Counted from the stretch's first letter, positions 40,201 through 47,563 are shown. The stretch is DNA of 64,000 nt from Serinus canaria (GCF_022539315.1 NC_066316.1:27901245-27965244), one strand, 5' to 3'. Numbers and translations are program-made. Notes: generated from the sequence alone by a model not told the origin.

Positions 40201-43200
40201 ATAAAACAACAAAAAATTGCTTGGGCCTAACTCCTGCACTGTGATACTACAGAGATTAGGATAATGAAACTCAGAAAAGCTAACTATAAATTCTTACCTT
40301 TGGAGTAAATCCTCACCAGATCCTGGTGTCTGTGAACAAAGAATCAATAAGAATAATATTAATTAAAGTGTAAACTAGAATAATATTAATTAGAGTGTAA
40401 ACTAGACCTAGGTATGCTGTTCCCCTACCACATTTCAGTCATGTTAGAGATAGTACTGTTTTCTACATACTTTTCTCGATTGTGTTGTAATCACTCACAG
40501 ATTTAGATTATTTTCCAGAACTTCCCTATTACAATGCATTTCATGATCTGGTAATTGTTTCTTAGTTACTGCTTTCATTAATGATTTTTTTACATATGGC
40601 TTAAAATAGAATATGATACATAAAACAAAATGCTAGTCTAGACCAAATTTCTCTGGATCTATTCCTACTCCTTTTCAACAAGGGACATGACCTGAAGTCA
40701 TTTAGATAATTTACAAAGATGGCACTCAGAGAGAAGAGTGTCTGTTAAAAAGAAACTACATCAATAGAGGAACTTCACTGATTTCAGAGAGTTTAATGAG
40801 GAAACAGTGACAGAGATGTTTGCTCTAGGAAAGCAAACATTCCCTAGAAGAACATTACATGTTTTTCTGTGACATACCCACAAACAAGAAGGACACCAGA
40901 ACAAAGAAGACTTGTTCCAAAGGACCATGCACCTGATATGGGTGAAGCACCCTTGCATTCAGGACAATAAATGTTTTCAAAAGAGAGAGGTACTCACAAG
41001 GAGCCCAGAAGTGCTGATTTTGTAAAGGAAAAGTATGATATATTCATCTCAAATTTGAAAGTTGCATTGTAATGAGGGAAACTCTCCCCCATTTTTCACA
41101 GTCGCAGCCTCTCCAATGGCTATCAATTTTTGCTCTACAGGCTTTTCTACACTTCCTCAAAGCTTGAGAATTGTGGTTAAATGCTTTTAATTGGGCCTCA
41201 AATCAGTTTCAGATATTCACTTCCAACTATTAAGACAAATAAAGATCATCCAAATCTAACTACATTGTTACAGGCAGGAGAACTTTACCCACTGATCTAC
41301 ACAGCAGAAACATATCTTTGTGACTCTTGGAGAACTTCTGCCTTGTAGGTAGAAACCAGTTTCTACAGAAAACACCTGATGAGGTGGAAAATCTACTGCA
41401 TTTCTCAACAATTTGTATTTGTTCCAGTTTGAATAACTGGAAGAAGATGCTGGGAAAATTCAATCTGTTATGCTCATTGTTAGGAAAATCCATGCACTCT
41501 AATCAAATACCATGGTTCTCTGCAAGAGCACTGTGATCACACTTCCTCCTGCACAAAGTCAGCTGGCTATTTTTAGACACAGGGTACATTGGAACACTGA
41601 ACAGCAGGTATTTCCAGCCATTTTTTCACCAGAAGTCTTTGATGCTTGTGGAAAGACTGAAGTCCTGAACACCCTGAGACCCCAAACTACATCATCAGCT
41701 GACTTCATCATCACAATGGAGGAAATGGGTCACATTCAGCACATTTCCTGCTTCTACTTACTCTTTGCCAACTTCCTATTGCAGTGACTGCTTTAATGTC
41801 AGCTGGCCTTAGAGCATGAACTGCAGAAAAGCAAAAGATTTCAGGTTACAAAAAAACCCAAAAAATAACCCCAAAAGAAAGTTATGTTCACTAGTATACT
41901 AAAACAAAGTTGGCTAAAATGGTAACAAATCAATACTGATTGATTTGATTGGAGGTTTTAAACTAGTCAGAAAGCATGAGAAACATTACTCAGGTGCTCA
42001 GCACATACTTTGGGTGTTTAGAGGCACTGAAATGCTCAACCATCAAGCAAGAAAAGATCAAAAAACACTGCTGGGAATGACTGAAGTAATAGTGGCATCC
42101 CCAATCACCAGCTGAAGAAACAAAGGTAGAAAAGTAATCACAAGTGGAACAAAAAACTAAGGAGTTTATAGAGCCTAGCTCCACTTCAGTCAATCCCATG
42201 CACAGACATCTCCACAAACAGCTGATTTCTGCCCCAGCCCATTCTCAAATAATTTTGTGAGCGAAAGCCTCTGCAAAGACAATATCAAACACAAACCTGA
42301 AGATGAAGGGGTCTCAGGGAACGTCACCTCCTCACATGAAAACTGCAAGCTTCTTAGAGCCTTAGACATAAACAAATAAATATGGTTGAGTGCTTAGACC
42401 TAACAAGGAAATTTGTTGAATGAGGGGTCCTACAGGCTCCATTCTCACACCTAACCAAGATTTTACTCATGGAAACAACTTCAAAGAACAATTACACCTC
42501 TGTTAGAAATACATGGGAACACAGATCTGGACAGTTGCATTTTCAGTTAACTTTTCTACAACTTGACACTTTCTGCTCAGTTTTCTTACTGGCTGCCACA
42601 GCACTGGGCCTGAGCAAACAATGAAATGTGCCAAACACATCCTGCCACATCCATTGCTGCAGTGACTGCTTAATCTACTGCAGACATCTCTGCGTGCCAA
42701 GGGGCACCCAACTGACACAACAAAACATCTCCAACACACAACAGGAAAGGCAGAATGAACCAATTCTGGCTCCTTAACACCACCTGGCCAGGTGATCAGA
42801 GAAGGCAAGGATGTGAGTGATGTTATTCACTCAGTGTGAGAGACAGCTCAGTACCAGCAGGAACATTGTTTCATGCCATCCTATATCCTTATGGCAGGCA
42901 CAGCCCAACACCAAGTGCTTTAAAGGGACATGAAAGGCAATCTTTGCCTCCTCAGGTGACTTGGCAAGGGGCTCCCCCATCACAGTGACCATGAGTGGCT
43001 ATCTGACCATCCCTAATACCTAAAGGTGAAATCTATATAGTGACCAGGGCCAGCAAGGTACCCACACACTCCCTAGTGCCCAGCTGGAGGACTTTAATGG
43101 GAGAGACACTTCTTGCACTGTTATAAAGCAAATACCAGTTTAATTCTGTATTTCTAAGAGAGCAACAGAGGATCTAGGAACAAGTGCTAACCACAAACGA

Positions 43201-46200
43201 CCTACATACAGGATATGCAACCTAATAACAAACACTGCTCCGAGAAAACCTCATTTCCTCATTGTGTTCTGTAATCTTGCAGCTGCACTATCACATTGCT
43301 GACTCACTGGCTTTGCATTTCTTCTTTGCAGAAGCAGTTTAGAGCAACAAGCTGTATTCTTTCTTCTTCTGCCTGCCTCAGAGGAAGAAACAGCTTGACA
43401 GGTAATAATAGGTATTGAAAACAGGAAAAAAAAAAGAAAGTTGTACTCATACTTTACCTCTAGTTTTTCATATTCTTCCTGATCATCTGCATTACCTTAA
43501 AAACATAAAAGAAAGGGTTATGCTATATTTTTTTTTATCTTAGGGGAAAAAAGCTTCATAAGACTTAATATACCTAAAAGCACAGAATCTGGAGAGAAGG
43601 CACCTTTCTCATCTGCCCTGCTTTCCAAAGATGAGGCTCACCCCAACAATCAGACATATTTTCTTTGATTTTGTATACCAGAAAAATCTTTTAGCTATTG
43701 TAAGCAGGTGAGATCTCTTGAAATTAGTGGAATGAGATGAATTTATAGCAACAGGTGATGGATGAACTGCTGGTGGATCCCCTCAAACAACCCCATCCTC
43801 CACAGGCCTTCCCTACCTGTTTTCCTCTTCAACACATTTCATACACTGCTGTAGTCTCATTCTATCCAAATTTAGAGTAGTTTGAACATGTACAAGGTGA
43901 AACTCTTTAGAAAGGAGCAATTCACATTAATCTACATCTTCCACAGTCAGGGAGCAGCATAACACTGTTGTGAGTTTGCCATAGTGATACAGAAACAGCT
44001 GCAATTTCTTCTCTTAGTAGGGTGTTGGCAGACAAAACAGCCTGTGGAGCCAGGAGTCAGGCCTGTAGATGTTTCAGTAAACATTATTCTCTTTCCTTGA
44101 GCATACACTTGGATTTATGCAAATAGATTTTGGTTTATTCCAAAATTTCCACAAAGATAGCCACAAAGCCTAAGTCAGCTGAACTTCAAAGCATGCTCTC
44201 AGCTGTTCTTGCTTGCCCCACTGAAGCCACCAGCATCCAGCAAGTCCTATACAGAATTAGAATAACTGCCCTTTAATAGCCAGGAGCTATTTTTGGAATA
44301 TTTAGCCCTGCTGAGTACTTGTGGCTTGTACACCTTTCTTTCCATGTCAATGACAGAGTAAGAGCTGGGCCAGCTCAGTCCAGCAGGTGAGGCATCCTCG
44401 GGTGTAGGGCAGCCAGTGGTGCTCAGGCTGCAAAGAGATGTGTCTGGCATGGGCAGGGGACTCTGGGCAGCCTCTGGGGACATGGGTACCTGTGCACACA
44501 GGTCAGTGTGGTGGCACAAAGCCACTACTGCTCCCCATGACTGCCTCAGCCTGTCACCTGTGCCACACTACATGACCACATTCAATAAATGGCAGCAACT
44601 TCTATACATGGTTTTTGTCCCCTACCTGGGTTTCAGCCATGAGCTATTTGCAAATTTTTATTATTTTTACACTACTTTGTAGAAGGTTGAGACAGTTTCC
44701 TAGCTGTTGTGTGATATATTTTTCACGTTTCTGCCTGTTCAATCTGTGGGTTTTGATGATGCTTTACTCAGGGCAATAACCAGAACCCCAAGTCTGTTTG
44801 GGATACTGGAGAAAAAAAAAATGAGGGACTTGTCTGCATCACACAAATCTACTGCAGGAATTCAGTATCTGAGAATTTTAACACTAATTTCAACTACATT
44901 CGAGAATAGCTCCTTAGGTTACATTGAGAGAGAAAGAGGATCTAGCCCCAGTTTCCAGGACTCAGGGAGATGGAGGAACAGGTTTTAGAACAAAATCCCA
45001 CACCTAGTCTGGGATTTTGCCCCTGACAATATCCAAATGCAGATGCTTAGGCAAAGAATAGGGAAAATACAGTTGTATTTCCATTTTCTCTCCTCCCAAC
45101 TATCCGTACTATTGTGCTCCCCGAGCAAGCAATTACTCAACCTTGATGAGCTCCCTGACATCTTTCTTCCACAGATTTGCCTATTTGTTTTTCTAATACT
45201 TTCACACTTTTGGCTTTCCCCAAGAAGTGTGGCAAAAGATGCTTCATCACTCAATTACATGTTGGAAAAAAGTACTTCTTATTTGTTAATAACCTGATTG
45301 TTTCCTTGTTGCTCTTGTAAAGAGCGGTCATTCCCTCGTTTCTGCAAAATTTGCCATTTTGCATGCACCTGTATGTCTTTATCATATACCTACCCCTTCT
45401 TCTCCAGGCTGAAGAGCCAGTTTCTCTGATCTCATGTTGAAGTTTTTTCCTATGTCTGACCACTCTCCCCCTTTATCCCCCTCCTAGATTTTACCACATC
45501 TTTTTTGAGATGAAAAATCCAGACCACTGACAAGATGCAGTTGAACTGTGGCCCTGTACACAGCAGTGGCAGCAATGTGTTTTTTATGCTGATCTCTTGA
45601 TAACTGCTGAAATAATTTCTCATGATTATCACTAACACTGATATCTTCAAATAGCTGTGTTCTGGGGTCAAGCAGTATCTATTCAGAGTTCACCACAGCA
45701 CACAAATAGATAAGAGTAATATATAAGGGGAAAACTTAGTCTAAATTTTCCTTCTGAACATCCTGAATAGCTTTGCTTCAGCAAGTTAGAATCCACCCTT
45801 ATCCAGAGCACTTCTGAACATGTGCAGAGCCCACAACCCAACAGATCAATATGAGCATCACAGTTAATAAAATGGACATGTTCATGTTTCTGCTTGGCTC
45901 ACTCCTTTGGGTGGATATCATTTAGTCCTGGCAGTTCTTTTACTATTTGTCATCAGTTTGTTCAAGGATTTGGTTGTTACTCCTCTTGTCCCCTGCGCTG
46001 AAAGGCTTGGAGGGCAAGGCCTTTTTTAAGCTGTTATGCAAGGACACCAAAGACAAAAAGAATTTGTCAGGCTTCAGGCTTCTTTTATACATCAGTCAGT
46101 CCTACAGACTCCATGTTTCAGAAGAATTTGGAAAATGATTCCTTTAAAAATGATTCATTGTTTCTCTTCAGATTAATTTTTGTCTTAGATGATTAAATTT

Positions 46201-47313
46201 TAACCACTTCAGTTTTCTTAGTTTGTTTTGGATTTACACTTTCCATAGGATGACTTTTTCAACTCCAGCTACTCCCAGTATTAAAGTTACTCCCTTACTA
46301 TACCACTGAATAATTCTAACTTGTATTTTCAATTTTCTTGACATAAAAAAAAGTATTTTTTCAGACAATTCTCCCAAAATTTGGTAGAAAGATTCTAACT
46401 ACTTCCTCCCTTGCTCTTACAGTTAATATGTTTCAACAAACAATTCTTATAGGCTGCTATCAATCAACATCTTTTTTCCTGGATAAAGTTTTCAGAGGAA
46501 CTGCAGCCACCATGCATATTTTTCACTAAATTAAAAAGCTCAGATGTTATAATTTCTTCTGATTACTTCAGGAACCAAAACCTCCTACAGTTTATTATTT
46601 ATCAGAGCACCTTAAAATCCTCTGAAGATAGTGACCATCACAGCCTACTGCTAAGGTAAAGCACTATTACTAGTTATCATTATTTTCTTACAGGCAGACA
46701 CCTGAAGCACAGAGCCAATAAAGACAAAGCATACACAGCATTTTCAGTCTTGAGCACCTACCCAACCATCACTGGCACCAAACATGGATTTCAGAGACCC
46801 AGTATAGGGAATAAGGGCTCCACCCTACCCTGAATATTACAGAAATCTGAACAATACCTGGAATGCCAGGACGCTGAGCTTTCACTTAATCTTCTATCAC
46901 TGAAAAGAAGATGGATGATCATAGCTATGAATTCAGAGAAAGCCTCTGTTCCTTGCTTGAATTTCTGCACCATTTTGGCACAGATCTCACTGTTAGTTTA
47001 ATTGTTTGGTGATGTTTCTCTCACCAGAATGCTTCAGTGCCTAAGACACAGTCTATCCCCAGAACAGTGCAAACCAATGAACACATCTTCATCAAAAAAA
47101 TTATCAAACATACACAAAACTGCATTTAAGATCACAGTTTTACTCACAGATTTTCTTCATCCTGCTTCTAAAACTCCTGCTATACACCCACCTTGCAACA
47201 ACTAAAAATAGAGGTTCCCAAATACTGTGCAATGCAAATTTTCAAAGGGCCTTCCAAAACTTACCTTCTGAGGAGAGCAACCAAAGGAACAGCACACCTA
47301 ACAATAGCTTCAT
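3333..47313 (-). CDS. PLB1: Phospholipase B1, membrane-associated: first 35 coding exons, gene continues beyond window
   Basis: PLB1 is a brush-border/secreted-face glycoprotein that hydrolyses phospholipids, lysophospholipids, retinyl esters and glycerides. The family has a signal peptide, four tandem GDSL-lipase repeats and a C-terminal membrane anchor. Here 35 minus-strand exons join into one frame of 2450 nt, encoding residues 1-816. Exon 1 gives a hydrophobic signal peptide. Repeat 1 (residues about 45-369) lacks the catalytic residues. Repeat 2 (370-723) has Ser387 in GDSL, Asp501 in GGND and His642 in DCFH. Repeat 3 begins at 724 with Ser741 in GDSL. The order of motifs (VHxLx[17 protein letters not shown], GGxENxxTVTTLP, NILREFNP, GGNDLC, VPRAxVNLV, ALWNNM, EPVG) follows mammalian PLB1. 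The start is the only ATG heading a signal peptide and has A at -3. The remaining repeats and anchor would lie at coordinates below 1. Identity is near certain; single exon borders are inferred from splice sites and phase. Confidence 0.95.
4665..4708 (-). CDS. PLB1: PLB1 exon 34 (C3)
   Basis: 44 nt, phase 2 to 1. Encodes [15 protein letters not shown] (residues 766-780), with an NVT sequon. Flanked by TTTTAG and GTAAGT. Confidence 0.96.
5677..5744 (-). CDS. PLB1: PLB1 exon 33 (B3)
   Basis: 68 nt, phase 0 to 2, residues 744-766. Includes [20 protein letters not shown]. Two codons shorter than B2. Flanked by GTCCAG and GTAAGT. Confidence 0.95.
7543..7601 (-). CDS. PLB1: PLB1 exon 32 (A3): GDSL serine of repeat 3
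   Basis: 59 nt, phase 1 to 0. Encodes [20 protein letters not shown] (residues 724-743), with Ser741 in the GDSL block. Flanked by TTGCAG and GTAAGA. Confidence 0.97.
8332..8392 (-). CDS. PLB1: PLB1 exon 31 (N2): linker into repeat 3
   Basis: 61 nt, phase 0 to 1, residues 704-723. Encodes [20 protein letters not shown], matching the mammalian W/GSxFLC linker. Flanked by CTTTAG and GTAGTC. Confidence 0.92.
8780..8839 (-). CDS. PLB1: PLB1 exon 30 (M2)
   Basis: 60 nt, phase 0 to 0. Encodes [20 protein letters not shown] (residues 684-703), with NYT and NQT sequons. Flanked by TTGTAG and GTAAGT. Confidence 0.96.
9482..9553 (-). CDS. PLB1: PLB1 exon 29 (L2)
   Basis: 72 nt, phase 0 to 0, residues 660-683. 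Includes [12 protein letters not shown] and ends LKCPSE. Flanked by CCCCAG and GTAAGT. Confidence 0.96.
10014..10109 (-). CDS. PLB1: PLB1 exon 28 (K2): catalytic histidine block
   Basis: 96 nt, phase 0 to 0, residues 628-659. Contains [19 protein letters not shown] and ends ALWNNM. His642 is the expected catalytic His, within the DxxH pattern of GDSL hydrolases. Flanked by TTCTAG and GTAAGA. Confidence 0.97.
10751..10855 (-). CDS. PLB1: PLB1 exon 27 (J2)
   Basis: 105 nt, phase 0 to 0, residues 593-627. Contains [20 protein letters not shown]. Flanked by CTTCAG and GTAAAA. Confidence 0.97.
11441..11522 (-). CDS. PLB1: PLB1 exon 26 (I2)
   Basis: 82 nt, phase 2 to 0, residues 565-592. Includes [19 protein letters not shown], the CPCV...NSxEL segment with an NDS sequon. 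Flanked by CCACAG and GTAAGG. Confidence 0.95.
11523..14234. other. PLB1 intron H2-I2
   Basis: 2.7 kb between exons 25 and 26. Open frames near 11744-12139 overlap on both strands, with no recognisable domain, and look like chance. No repeat family identified. Confidence 0.6.
14235..14335 (-). CDS. PLB1: PLB1 exon 25 (H2)
   Basis: 101 nt, phase 0 to 2, residues 532-565. Begins [20 protein letters not shown], matching mammalian VPRAFVNLVTVLEIVNLREL. Flanked by TGGCAG and GTTTGC. Confidence 0.96.
15026..15091 (-). CDS. PLB1: PLB1 exon 24 (G2)
   Basis: 66 nt, phase 0 to 0, residues 510-531. Includes [20 protein letters not shown], with an NYT sequon. Flanked by TAACAG and GTAAAA. Confidence 0.95.
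16180..16212. repeat. (AT)n microsatellite
   Basis: An uninterrupted AT dinucleotide run of about 16 units in the intron between exons F2 and G2 of PLB1, with further imperfect TA-rich sequence to about 16230. Confidence 0.95.
16634..16714 (-). CDS. PLB1: PLB1 exon 23 (F2): catalytic aspartate block
   Basis: 81 nt, phase 0 to 0, residues 483-509. Contains [19 protein letters not shown], with Asp501 in the GGND block of the active lipase domain. Flanked by TGTAG and GTAAGT. Confidence 0.97.
16715..18571. other. PLB1 intron E2-F2
   Basis: 1.9 kb of AT-rich intron between exons 22 and 23. I see no exon, RNA gene or identifiable element in it. Confidence 0.6.
18572..18623 (-). CDS. PLB1: PLB1 exon 22 (E2)
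   Basis: 52 nt, phase 2 to 0. Encodes [18 protein letters not shown] (residues 465-482). Flanked by TTTTAG and GTGAGT. Confidence 0.95.
19512..19620 (-). CDS. PLB1: PLB1 exon 21 (D2)
   Basis: 109 nt, phase 1 to 2, residues 429-465. Begins [20 protein letters not shown] and includes [11 protein letters not shown]. One NAS sequon is present. Flanked by CTGCAG and GTAAGA. Confidence 0.96.
20468..20511 (-). CDS. PLB1: PLB1 exon 20 (C2)
   Basis: 44 nt, phase 2 to 1. Encodes [15 protein letters not shown] (residues 414-428), the family's double-glycine segment. Flanked by TGACAG and GTAAGT. Confidence 0.96.
21199..21306 (+). mobile_element. CR1 LINE 3' fragment
   Basis: Ends with the diagnostic CR1 3' terminus (CTTCCAACCCAGACCATC, then TATGATTCTGTGA), preceded by GGGGGTTGGAACCAGATTATC and a GGTGGCACCCTGGTCTAGTG segment. 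About 108 bp, 5'-truncated as is usual for CR1. It lies antisense to PLB1 in intron B2-C2. Confidence 0.85.
22008..22081 (-). CDS. PLB1: PLB1 exon 19 (B2)
   Basis: 74 nt, phase 0 to 2, residues 390-414. Begins [15 protein letters not shown] and ends LTQYRGLSW, the full B segment following GDSLT. Flanked by TTCCAG and GTGAGT. Confidence 0.96.
23142..23200 (-). CDS. PLB1: PLB1 exon 18 (A2): catalytic GDSL serine of repeat 2
   Basis: 59 nt, phase 1 to 0. Encodes [20 protein letters not shown] (residues 370-389). Ser387 lies in the GDSL nucleophile block. Flanked by TTTTAG and GTAAGT. Confidence 0.97.
23917..23983 (-). CDS. PLB1: PLB1 exon 17 (N1): linker into repeat 2
   Basis: 67 nt, phase 0 to 1, residues 348-369. 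Includes [16 protein letters not shown], nearly the same as the mammalian CPDKDPSDTVPTS linker before the active repeat. Flanked by TTTGCAG and GTATAG. Confidence 0.95.
25384..25464 (-). CDS. PLB1: PLB1 exon 16 (M1)
   Basis: 81 nt, phase 0 to 0, residues 321-347. Begins [17 protein letters not shown], the conserved [11 protein letters not shown] motif, with an N-glycosylation sequon (NYS). Flanked by CTGCAG and GTATAG. Confidence 0.93.
26268..26330 (-). CDS. PLB1: PLB1 exon 15 (L1)
   Basis: 63 nt, phase 0 to 0, residues 300-320. Includes [20 protein letters not shown], matching the MLEPVGxK...CPS end of a repeat. Flanked by TTTCCAG and GTAAAAG. Confidence 0.93.
26331..29919. other. PLB1 intron K1-L1
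   Basis: 3.6 kb between exons 14 and 15. Holds a 21-bp near-palindrome (27514-27534) and a 13-bp tandem duplication (29271-29296). A 171-codon plus-strand open frame at 27374-27889 lacks domain similarity or coding context and is not called. Confidence 0.6.
29271..29296. repeat. 13-bp tandem duplication
   Basis: GATAGAAGCCTCT occurs twice in direct succession in intron K1-L1 of PLB1. Confidence 0.93.
29920..30009 (-). CDS. PLB1: PLB1 exon 14 (K1): catalytic His lost
   Basis: 90 nt, phase 0 to 0, residues 270-299. Ends [14 protein letters not shown]. The active repeat reads PDCFHFS...ALWNNM at this place, so the catalytic His is replaced by Phe290 and about eight following residues are deleted. 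Flanked by TTTCAG and GTAAGC. Confidence 0.92.
31486..31590 (-). CDS. PLB1: PLB1 exon 13 (J1)
   Basis: 105 nt, identical in length to J2, phase 0 to 0, residues 235-269. Contains [20 protein letters not shown], matching [20 protein letters not shown] of repeat 2. Flanked by ATTTAG and GTGAGT. Confidence 0.93.
32244..32307 (-). CDS. PLB1: PLB1 exon 12 (I1)
   Basis: 64 nt, phase 2 to 0, residues 213-234. Includes [12 protein letters not shown] and ends LRWSYQ, matching the mammalian WSYQE segment of repeat 1. Flanked by TGTGCAG and GTATGG. Confidence 0.9.
32308..34667. other. PLB1 intron H1-I1
   Basis: 2.4 kb between exons 11 and 12. The degenerate LTR piece at 34268-34416 is the only identifiable content. 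Confidence 0.6.
34268..34416 (+). mobile_element. Degenerate LTR fragment, avian ERV-L-like
   Basis: The sequence TCTGGCTGGGATGGAGTTAA and the following segments (AACAGTGCTTCCACAGCATC, then a pyrimidine-rich end) resemble the internal part of a common avian endogenous-retrovirus LTR. No coding region, primer-binding site or second LTR is visible. It is an old, truncated copy in intron H1-I1 of PLB1. The family was recognised by eye only. Confidence 0.6.
34668..34750 (-). CDS. PLB1: PLB1 exon 11 (H1)
   Basis: 83 nt, phase 0 to 2, residues 186-213. Begins [20 protein letters not shown], the family's VPRAFVNLV signature. Shorter than H2 (101 nt). Flanked by ACTGCAG and GTAACAG. Confidence 0.93.
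36023..36085 (-). CDS. PLB1: PLB1 exon 10 (G1)
   Basis: 63 nt, phase 0 to 0, residues 165-185. Includes [17 protein letters not shown], matching the helix before VPRAxVNLV in each repeat. Flanked by TTTACAG and GTAAGACG. Confidence 0.9.
36571..36657 (-). CDS. PLB1: PLB1 exon 9 (F1): GGND block lost
   Basis: 87 nt, phase 0 to 0, residues 136-164. Starts [20 protein letters not shown]. The [10 protein letters not shown] strand is nearly identical to repeat 2, but the following GGND becomes SAET, which replaces the catalytic Asp with Thr154. Two cysteine positions are retained in part. Confidence 0.92.
37804..37855 (-). CDS. PLB1: PLB1 exon 8 (E1)
   Basis: 52 nt, the same size as E2, phase 2 to 0. 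Encodes [18 protein letters not shown] (residues 118-135), an amphipathic helix matching [18 protein letters not shown] of repeat 2. Donor GTTTGT. Confidence 0.9.
38323..38407 (-). CDS. PLB1: PLB1 exon 7 (D1)
   Basis: 85 nt, phase 1 to 2, residues 90-118. Begins [18 protein letters not shown] and aligns with [10 protein letters not shown] of the other D exons. It is 24 nt shorter than D2 and D3 (109 nt): the region matching the conserved FLNQAVPGA loop is contracted. Donor GTGAG. Confidence 0.87.
39370..39413 (-). CDS. PLB1: PLB1 exon 6 (C1)
   Basis: 44 nt, equal in size to C2 and C3, phase 2 to 1. Encodes [15 protein letters not shown] (residues 75-89). It aligns with the GGxENxxTVTTLP exon of the active repeats, with the double glycine lost. 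Flanked by CTATAG and GTGCGT. Confidence 0.87.
40298..40329 (-). CDS. PLB1: PLB1 exon 5 (B1): shortened B exon
   Basis: 32 nt encoding [10 protein letters not shown] plus two bases of a Ser codon (residues 65-75), phase 0 to 2. The B exons of repeats 2 and 3 are 74 and 68 nt. The TQYRGLSW segment found there is missing here. A 27-bp tandem duplication lies just upstream in the intron. Confidence 0.8.
40350..40403. repeat. 27-bp tandem duplication in PLB1 intron
   Basis: Two adjacent 27-bp copies (40350-40376, 40377-40403) differing by one base. They lie 21-74 bp upstream of the acceptor of PLB1 exon 5, which is where a branch point would be. Confidence 0.95.
41762..41820 (-). CDS. PLB1: PLB1 exon 4 (A1): GDSL-block exon, nucleophile lost
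   Basis: 59 nt, the same size as exons A2 and A3, phase 1 to 0. Encodes [20 protein letters not shown] (residues 45-64). Where repeats 2 and 3 have GDSLT, this exon has GSWQR, so the nucleophilic Ser is replaced by Trp62. Human repeat 1 is also degenerate at this point. Confidence 0.88.
42297..42342 (-). CDS. PLB1: PLB1 exon 3: N-type linker before repeat 1
   Basis: 46 nt encoding [15 protein letters not shown] (residues 30-44), phase 0 to 1, between TTGCAG and GTTTGTG. It matches the N exons that precede the other repeats: a Cys followed by acidic residues, then a Pro/Ser/Thr-rich end running into a VHxLxP exon. It supplies the phase-1 end that the next exon needs. Confidence 0.82.
43458..43495 (-). 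CDS. PLB1: PLB1 exon 2: acidic N-terminal linker
   Basis: 38 nt encoding [13 protein letters not shown] (residues 17-29), flanked by AG and GTAAAG. The phase (1 to 0) fits exon 1 and exon 3. It is a short acidic spacer after the signal peptide, with no clear counterpart in the other repeats. It is the least conserved exon, so its call rests on splice sites and frame. Confidence 0.72.
43496..47264. other. PLB1 intron 1
   Basis: The largest intron in the visible gene (3.8 kb). As the first intron next to the promoter it is a usual place for regulatory elements, but no specific one could be supported, and no exon or mobile element was recognised. Confidence 0.6.
47265..47313 (-). CDS. PLB1: PLB1 exon 1: start codon and signal peptide
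   Basis: Encodes [16 protein letters not shown] plus the first base of a Gly codon, a classical hydrophobic signal peptide. The ATG has ACC before it (A at -3). The donor is GTAAG, and the exon ends in phase 1. Cleavage is expected around SSEG. The coding part is 49 nt, with a short 5' UTR of roughly 50 nt if the TATA-like box at 47392-47397 is used. Confidence 0.9.
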
Positions 47314-47391
47314 GGTAATCACCTCTATGAATGATAATCCTGGAGTGCTCTGTGTTAGATGTTAAGGCTGAAAAGAAATAAATTCTCCTCC

Positions 47392-47397
47392 TTTATA
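47392..47397 (-). promoter_or_regulatory. PLB1: TATA-like box of PLB1
   Basis: The minus strand reads TATAAAGG here, 79-84 bp before the start codon. That would put transcription start near 47365 with a 5' UTR of about 50 nt. On its upstream side are a GATA-type site (CTGATAA on the plus strand, 47407-47413) and a CDX-type site (CATAAAA on the plus strand, 47423-47429). This is inferred from motif and position only. Confidence 0.5.
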
Positions 47398-47503
47398 CCT
47401 TAAAAGCTGATAACTCAGCAGCCATAAAACTTATTAGCTTCTACCTTTGGAAAGCAAAGTGACGATGGTATCTCATTTCATTGCCCATCCAAGGGTCAAA
47501 GAA

Positions 47504-47563
47504 GGGCACAGCTCCTCTCACTTTGTTCGGGCACAGCTCCTCTCACTTTGTTCGGGCACAGCT
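47504..47563. repeat. 25-bp tandem repeat upstream of PLB1
   Basis: Two identical 25-bp copies (47504-47528 and 47529-47553) and the first 10 bp of a third. It starts about 190 bp upstream of the PLB1 ATG. Read on the minus strand, each unit contains GAACAAAGTG. Confidence 0.95.
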
